From NCBI GenBank assembly GCA_011620245.1, contig WOZN01000161.1, positions 1 through 5,699 on the forward strand: a stretch of 5,699 nucleotides of DNA. The letters are read 5' to 3'. The translations under genes were made by a program, and so were the position numbers. Below, piece after piece: positions 1-5,699 of this stretch. The notes below the pieces were generated by a model. It worked only from the letters and a program-made list of their open reading frames with translations, was not told the DNA's origin and did not search any database. Position 1 is the stretch's first letter. Every line of letters begins with the position of its first letter. Origin of the DNA: Acidovorax sp. (GTDB lineage: Bacteria > Pseudomonadota > Gammaproteobacteria > Burkholderiales > Burkholderiaceae_C).

Positions 1-17
1 TAACTTCCGCAATCACC

Positions 18-1154
18 ATGGCTTTCATCTACTACGTCACCCAGATCCAGTTCGAGTTCGGCGCCGTCAAACTGCTCCAGCAGGAATGCGCGCGCGTTGG
101 CATCACGCACCCGCTTATCGTGACCGACCCCGGGGTGAAAGCCGCCGGCGTGCTGCAAAAGGCGCTGGACGCCCTGCCCGGCATGGCCGTGGCGGTGTTC
201 GACCAGACGCCTTCCAACCCCACCGAGGCCGCCGTGCGCGCGGCCGTGGAGATGTACCAGGCCCGGGGCTGCGACGGGCTGATCGCCGTGGGCGGCGGCT
301 CGGCCATCGACTGCGCCAAGGGCATTGCGATTGCCGCCACGCATGAGGGCCCGCTCACCCATTACGCCACCATCGAAGGCGGCTCGCCACGCATCACCGA
401 ACGCGCCGCGCCACTCATCGCCGTGCCCACCACCAGCGGCACCGGCAGCGAGGTGGCGCGCGGCGCCATCCTCATCGTGGATGACCACCGCAAGCTGGGC
501 TTTCACTCGTGGAACCTGGTGCCCAAGGCCGCCATCTGCGACCCCGAGCTGACGCTGGGCCTGCCGCCCCTGCTGACGGCCGCCACCGGCATGGATGCGA
601 TTGCGCACTGCATGGAAACCTTCATGTCGGCCGCCTTCAACCCGCCGGCCGACGGCATTGCACTCGACGGGCTGCAACGCGGCTGGGCGAACATCGGGCA
701 GGCCACGCGCAACGGCAGCGACCGCGAAGCCCGCCTGCACATGATGAGCGCCAGCATGCAGGGCGCCTTGGCGTTCCAGAAAGGCCTGGGCGCCGTGCAC
801 TCGCTCAGCCACAGCCTGGGCGGCGTGAACCCGCGCCTGCACCACGGCACGCTCAACGCCATGTTCCTGCCCGCCGTGGTCCGCTTCAACGCGGGTGCCG
901 AATCGGTGCGCAACGGCAAGCGCCTCGAACGCATGGCGCAAGCCATGGGCCTGGCTTGTGCCGGCGACATTCCCCAGGCCATCCGCGACATGAATGCCCG
1001 CCTGGGCCTGCCCACCGGCCTGGCCGCCATGGGGGTGACCGAGGGCATGTTTGACGACATCATCAAAGGCGCCATGGCCGACCACTGCCACAAGACCAAC
1101 CCGCGCATTGCCACCCCAGATGAATACCGCGAGATACTGGCCCAGTCGCTCTGA
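18..1154 (+). CDS. Iron-dependent alcohol dehydrogenase, probable 4-hydroxybutyrate dehydrogenase
   Basis: This is a complete group III (iron-containing) alcohol dehydrogenase of 378 residues, a normal length for the family. Seen directly: the Rossmann-type N-terminal half has the NAD-binding GGGS at residues 92-95 and PTTSGTGSE at 137-145. The helical C-terminal half keeps the metal ligands expected by alignment with E. coli FucO: D193 and H197 (GMDAIAHCMET), H261 (AVHSLSHSLGG) and H276 (LHHG). From memory, the N-terminus MAFIYY, the TPSNPTEA block and the FNPPADGIALDGL block closely match Cupriavidus necator 4-hydroxybutyrate dehydrogenase (gbd/4hbD). That enzyme interconverts 4-hydroxybutyrate and succinate semialdehyde with NAD in the cytoplasm. 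The substrate here is therefore inference; another short-chain hydroxyacid or alcohol is possible. The ATG at 18 is chosen because MAFIYY matches the relative's N-terminus, although no clear Shine-Dalgarno is visible in the 17 bases before it. The gene converges with the HDOD gene. Confidence 0.93.
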   Translation: MAFIYYVTQIQFEFGAVKLLQQECARVGITHPLIVTDPGVKAAGVLQKALDALPGMAVAVFDQTPSNPTEAAVRAAVEMYQARGCDGLIAVGGGSAIDCAKGIAIAATHEGPLTHYATIEGGSPRITERAAPLIAVPTTSGTGSEVARGAILIVDDHRKLGFHSWNLVPKAAICDPELTLGLPPLLTAATGMDAIAHCMETFMSAAFNPPADGIALDGLQRGWANIGQATRNGSDREARLHMMSASMQGALAFQKGLGAVHSLSHSLGGVNPRLHHGTLNAMFLPAVVRFNAGAESVRNGKRLERMAQAMGLACAGDIPQAIRDMNARLGLPTGLAAMGVTEGMFDDIIKGAMADHCHKTNPRIATPDEYREILAQSL

Positions 1155-1232
1155 GCCTGCGCATGGAATGTGCTCCTGCACGCTACCGGGGATGCACCGC
1201 GCGGACATCGGCCGCTGCAGCCCTGCCGGTAT
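1155..1232. other. Convergent intergenic spacer
   Basis: This 78-bp stretch separates the stop codons of the dehydrogenase (+) and the HDOD gene (-). It contains a small GTGC/GCAC hairpin at 1170-1180 and a loose 6-bp inverted repeat, TACCGG at 1184-1189 with CCGGTA at 1226-1231. Neither is followed by a T-run on either strand, so no intrinsic terminator can be called. Termination here may be Rho-dependent. No gene is seen in it. Confidence 0.5.
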
Positions 1233-2060
1233 TCAAACCACGTAGTCGTAGGCCTCGGGGCGGGCCGTCCAGTCGATGGGGTCTTGCTGGAGCACCATGT
1301 CGATGTCCAGGCCCAGCATCAACCCCACTTCGCCGGGGAAGGACACGGCCATTTCCTTTTCACCCAGATCCACCTCGCGGGCACGGGCACGCCACGATGC
1401 CAGGTGGATCACCCCCGCCAGCGGCTCGTAGGCGTTGTTGTCGAGGGGCGCGCTCTGATACTGCAGCGCATCCACCACCATTTCGGGAAACTGCCAGCGC
1501 TGCGCCAGCCCGGCACTCACGTTGCCATAGCAATAGCCCAGAATGCGCTGCTCGATCCTGGCCCGCCGCAGATCCAGGGGGGATACCAGCACGTTGATCG
1601 AAGAGATGATGTCAGGCGCGGCCAGGTGCATCAGCAATTCGCCCACCGCATGCACCAACCCCGCCGTGTAAGCGGCAATCTGGTTGAGGTGGCCGATGCC
1701 CGCCAGGGAACGGGCCAGCCTGGCGGTGTTGAGGCTGTAGCGCCAGAACTGCTGCATGTTGATGCCCGGCACCGAGCGCGAGGTGGTGCCCAGCGGCGCG
1801 GTGCTCACCAAAGACCGCAACTGCGCCACGCCCAGCAGCGCCAGCGCCTCGGGGATGCCGGCAATCTGGCGCTGCATCTGGAACGCTGGCGCATTGGCCA
1901 TCTCCAGCAGCCGGGCGGCCAGTGCCGGATCGGTGCCCATGAGCTGGTTGATCCGGCGCAGGCTGGGCTCGTCGTGACCCAGCTCGGTCATCAGCAACGC
2001 CACGGCGCGCGGAAGACTGGGCAAAGCCACAGGGTGGGCCAGCAGTGCGTTCAGCTCCAT
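1233..2060 (-). CDS. HDOD-domain signalling protein
   Basis: A complete 275-residue protein that consists almost entirely of one HDOD domain (HD-related output domain, a non-catalytic relative of HD phosphohydrolases). Seen directly: it opens with the typical LPSLPRAV block (residues 13-20). It continues with MGTDPALAARLLEMAN (41-56), the helix IPEALALLGVAQLRSLV (69-85), FWRYSLNTARLARSLA (105-120), and AGLVHAVGELLMH (133-145). The last motif corresponds to the HD motif of catalytic relatives, but the aspartate is replaced by alanine (H137-A138). This fits the family's loss of metal-dependent hydrolase activity. There is no signal peptide, transmembrane segment, receiver or GGDEF domain, so it is probably a cytoplasmic stand-alone adaptor. 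HDOD proteins are linked to signalling, motility and stress control, but the partner here is unknown. The gene lies 48 bp downstream of tex on the same strand and is probably cotranscribed with it. Confidence 0.9.
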   Translation of the reverse strand: MELNALLAHPVALPSLPRAVALLMTELGHDEPSLRRINQLMGTDPALAARLLEMANAPAFQMQRQIAGIPEALALLGVAQLRSLVSTAPLGTTSRSVPGINMQQFWRYSLNTARLARSLAGIGHLNQIAAYTAGLVHAVGELLMHLAAPDIISSINVLVSPLDLRRARIEQRILGYCYGNVSAGLAQRWQFPEMVVDALQYQSAPLDNNAYEPLAGVIHLASWRARAREVDLGEKEMAVSFPGEVGLMLGLDIDMVLQQDPIDWTARPEAYDYVV

Positions 2061-2071
2061 GGGGTACAGCG

Positions 2072-2076
2072 CCTCC
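2072..2076 (-). promoter_or_regulatory. Ribosome binding site of the HDOD gene
   Basis: GGAGG on the minus strand, separated from the ATG at 2060 by 11 bases. The motif is strong but the spacing is slightly long. It supports this ATG as the start and independent translation initiation after the tex stop codon, in place of translational coupling. Confidence 0.55.
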
Positions 2077-2108
2077 GGTTGAGATGCTGGCGATTATCTA
2101 TGCGGTTG

Positions 2109-4508
<2,400 letters not shown>

Positions 4509-4517
4509 TGCGTTCTA

Positions 4518-4521
4518 TCCT
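4518..4521 (-). promoter_or_regulatory. Ribosome binding site of tex
   Basis: AGGA on the minus strand, nine bases before the ATG at 4508. Together with the family-typical N-terminus (MQKIVRQIAEEI), it fixes the tex start. An upstream in-frame extension has no homology support. Confidence 0.6.
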
Positions 4522-4566
4522 GCGGGCACGTGGACGGGAAAAGCGGGCGAGTGTGCCACATGCGAC

Positions 4567-4598
4567 GGGCCCGGCCGGGCCAGCGCGGCCGGGGGCCC
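4567..4598 (-). other. GC-rich hairpin in the tex leader
   Basis: On the plus strand, CCCGGCC at 4570-4576 pairs with GGCCGGG at 4587-4593 over a 10-base loop. The stem extends across a two-base bulge with GGG at 4567-4569 and CCC at 4596-4598. It sits about 60-90 bases upstream of the tex ATG. On the minus strand it is not followed by a T-run, so it is not a standard terminator for the kinase transcript. It could be a leader structure of tex mRNA or simply a GC-rich palindrome. Confidence 0.4.
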
Positions 4599-4610
4599 TG
4601 CTCGTAAGAA

Positions 4611-4666
4611 CTCATTTTTTGATAGCTATCAGCGCTTGTCAGAAAAGCGTTTGAGGCCATTTTGAA
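4611..4666 (+). repeat. Dispersed palindromic repeat, intergenic copy
   Basis: This is the second copy of the repeat described inside tex, in the same orientation. It starts with a T-run, continues with GATAGCTATCAGCGCTTGTC (4621-4640), and has a reverse arm (AAAGCG at 4644-4649) that can pair with CGCTT (4634-4638). It ends in GAGGCCATTTTG. Its intergenic position is the usual setting for this kind of Comamonadaceae repeat, as I remember it. It lies in the tex upstream region, about 100-160 bases before the tex ATG. Confidence 0.7.
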
Positions 4667-4671
4667 GGTGA

Positions 4672-4755
4672 TAGGACTTACGCAAACAAGGATGCCGCAA
4701 CGGTACCTGCCTTTGTGGCAGACGGCTTGCCTGGGCCTGTTTTGCATAAGTCATG
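4672..4755. mobile_element. Putative MITE-like palindromic element
   Basis: Seen directly: GACTTACGCAAA at 4675-4686 and TTTGCATAAGTC at 4741-4752 are inverted repeats matching at 11 of 12 positions. Extending three bases outward on each side gives 12 of 15. The same five bases, GGTGA, occur immediately outside both ends (4667-4671 and 4756-4760), as a target-site duplication would. The interior holds a smaller hairpin (CTGCC 4707-4711 with GGCAG 4717-4721), so the whole 84 bp can fold as one long imperfect stem. It is too short to encode a transposase. Inference: a miniature inverted-repeat element or a relic of an insertion sequence. The five-base match could be chance, and the structure could also act as an RNA hairpin between the kinase gene and tex. 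Confidence 0.45.
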
Positions 4756-4783
4756 GGTGAATTGCGCCAGACTTAGAACGTGT

Positions 4784-5695
4784 TCACGATCTCGCAGGGG
4801 CCGCGCAGCAGCCATCCGGCCGGGGCCCTGGCCGGCGCGGCCCCGCAAGCATCGGTGGGGCCGCGCCATCGTCCGGCAGCACCAGTCGAATGCAGGTGCC
4901 GCCCTCCCCGGGCCGGATCAGCTCCAAAGTCCCGCCCATCTGCAGCGCACGGCTGCGCATGCCTTCCAGGCCGAAGCCCGGCGGCTTGGCGCGCAAGGCG
5001 GCGGACGCTTCGGGCAGACCGCATCCGTTGTCGCAGATCTCCAGCCGCCAAGCGCCCTGCTCCGCGTCACGGTCCAGGCGCACCTCCACCTGCGTGGCCT
5101 GCGCGTGTTGCAGCACGTTGCTCAATGCTTCCTGCACGATGGAAACCGCGTGCCGGGCGCGGTCGGCACGCGGCGTTTCAACGCCATCTGCGGTCTGGAC
5201 ATTCCACGCCATGTGAATGCCGCGCCGGTCCAGCACCGGCTGGATGCGATGGCGCAGGCGCGCCAGGCGATCGGCCAGCGAGTCGGTAGCGCTGTCCATC
5301 GAATCCACCACCAGGCGCAGGTCCAGCAGGCACTGCTCCAGCGCGCGCAGCGCCTGCGAATGGCCGGGCAACATGGGGTCCAGCAACCCCATGGTGTTGA
5401 TCAACTGCGAGCCGACGTTGTCGTGCAGCTCCTGCGCGATGCGCTGGCGCTCGGCCTGCAACTCGGCACTGGGGCGGGGGTTGCGCCGCGGACGCCACTG
5501 CAGGGCGCGCGGAAGCTGTATCAGGATGAGCAAACCCAGCATGGTCTGGGTGACGATCTGGGCGCCTGCAAGCCATTGCATGGCGGTTGAACTCAAGGCC
5601 CAAAAATGTCGAACCAGCAGAAGGCCCAAGACCAGCTGCACCACACAGAGTGCGAGGCAGGCCAGTGCGAAACGGGGTGGGCGGCTACGAAACAT
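4784..5695 (-). CDS. NarX/DesK-type membrane sensor histidine kinase
   Basis: A 303-residue reading in which the C-terminal half is a classical HisKA_3 plus HATPase kinase. Two hydrophobic segments (about 9-29 and 41-63) are joined by a very short loop, so no periplasmic sensor domain, HAMP or PAS is seen. The phospho-acceptor region is ERQRIAQELHDNVGSQL (82-98), with H91 as the predicted autophosphorylation site. The ATPase domain shows the N box EALSNVLQHA (189-198), the G1 box CDNGCGL (221-227) and the G2 box GFGLEGM (240-246). It should sit in the inner membrane and phosphorylate a LuxR/NarL-type response regulator, which is not in the window. The residues after about 275 form an A/P/G/R-rich tail not expected of the domain. 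The ATG at 5695 is four bases from the window edge with no upstream stop, so the true start may lie outside. Confidence 0.9.
   Translation of the reverse strand: MFRSRPPRFALACLALCVVQLVLGLLLVRHFWALSSTAMQWLAGAQIVTQTMLGLLILIQLPRALQWRPRRNPRPSAELQAERQRIAQELHDNVGSQLINTMGLLDPMLPGHSQALRALEQCLLDLRLVVDSMDSATDSLADRLARLRHRIQPVLDRRGIHMAWNVQTADGVETPRADRARHAVSIVQEALSNVLQHAQATQVEVRLDRDAEQGAWRLEICDNGCGLPEASAALRAKPPGFGLEGMRSRALQMGGTLELIRPGEGGTCIRLVLPDDGAAPPMLAGPRRPGPRPDGCCAAPARS
4797..4866. repeat. Triplicated 10-mer in the 3' end of the kinase gene
   Basis: GGGGCCGCGC occurs at 4797-4806 and again at 4857-4866 in direct orientation. Its exact reverse complement lies between them at 4835-4844. The central copy can therefore pair with either flank, and a nested stem (CCGGCC 4816-4821 with GGCCGG 4830-4835) competes with it. 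The stretch encodes the low-complexity C-terminal tail of the kinase. At this GC content short repeats are common, but three exact copies in 70 bp is notable. Confidence 0.5.
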
Positions 5696-5699
5696 GAAA

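Larger units (their letters stand above)
4509..4783. other. Intergenic region between the kinase gene and tex
   Basis: This is the largest non-coding stretch of the window. From the tex side it holds the tex ribosome binding site, a GC-rich leader hairpin (4567-4598), a dispersed palindromic repeat (4611-4666) and an 84-bp element with terminal inverted repeats (4672-4755). About 28 bp of plain sequence then precede the kinase stop. No response regulator gene, tRNA or small-protein gene is visible. Both flanking genes read leftwards, so it must contain or transmit the tex promoter. No strong -35/-10 pair is seen. Confidence 0.6.

Noticed and set aside
1..17. The TAA at 1-3 as the stop codon of an upstream gene
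   Set aside because: Only three bases are visible, so frame and coding status cannot be judged.
503..1114. A 203-codon minus-strand open frame opposite the alcohol dehydrogenase
   Set aside because: The dehydrogenase on the plus strand is full length with all catalytic motifs; the antisense product shows no domain.
1184..1231. TACCGG/CCGGTA inverted repeat as a bidirectional terminator between the convergent genes
   Set aside because: The arms are only 6 bp with a 36-bp interior and there is no T-run on either side.
4707..4721. CTGCC/GGCAG hairpin as the terminator of the kinase gene
   Set aside because: It has a 5-bp stem and no T-run follows on the minus strand. It is better explained as the core of the palindromic element.
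4715..5590. A 291-codon plus-strand open frame opposite the sensor kinase
   Set aside because: It is the antisense shadow of a kinase with intact H, N, G1 and G2 boxes. The translation is Arg/Gln/Ala-rich with no domain.

Overview
The window is GC-rich, with dense coding on both strands and strong G/C third-position bias. The protein families and a dispersed repeat typical of the group suggest a betaproteobacterium of the Burkholderiales, most likely Comamonadaceae (Acidovorax-like). This placement comes from recalled family resemblance, not from a search.

Layout, left to right. (1) 18-1154 (+) is a complete iron-dependent (group III) alcohol dehydrogenase whose closest remembered relative is the 4-hydroxybutyrate dehydrogenase of Cupriavidus necator. 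(2) 1155-1232 is a short convergent spacer with no clear intrinsic terminator. (3) 1233-2060 (-) is an HDOD-domain protein. (4) 2109-4508 (-) encodes Tex, a 799-residue RNA-binding transcription accessory protein. tex lies 48 bp upstream of the HDOD gene on the same strand, so the two are probably cotranscribed as tex-HDOD. (5) 4509-4783 is the only sizeable non-coding stretch. It holds the tex ribosome binding site, a GC-rich leader hairpin, one copy of a dispersed palindromic repeat and an 84-bp palindromic element with terminal inverted repeats. (6) 4784-5695 (-) is a NarX/DesK-type membrane sensor histidine kinase. It reaches almost to the window edge, so its true start may lie outside.

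The genes look like ordinary chromosomal housekeeping and regulatory genes. No single pathway links the dehydrogenase to tex-HDOD, and the kinase has no partner response regulator in view.

The most interesting signal is not a gene. The repeat found between the kinase and tex is present a second time inside the tex coding sequence, at 3206-3261. There it is read in frame as about 20 residues near the end of the YqgF domain. This looks like a dispersed intergenic repeat that inserted into an essential-type protein fold and was kept as coding sequence. The second notable structure is the 84-bp MITE-like element directly behind the intergenic copy, flanked by a possible 5-bp target duplication.
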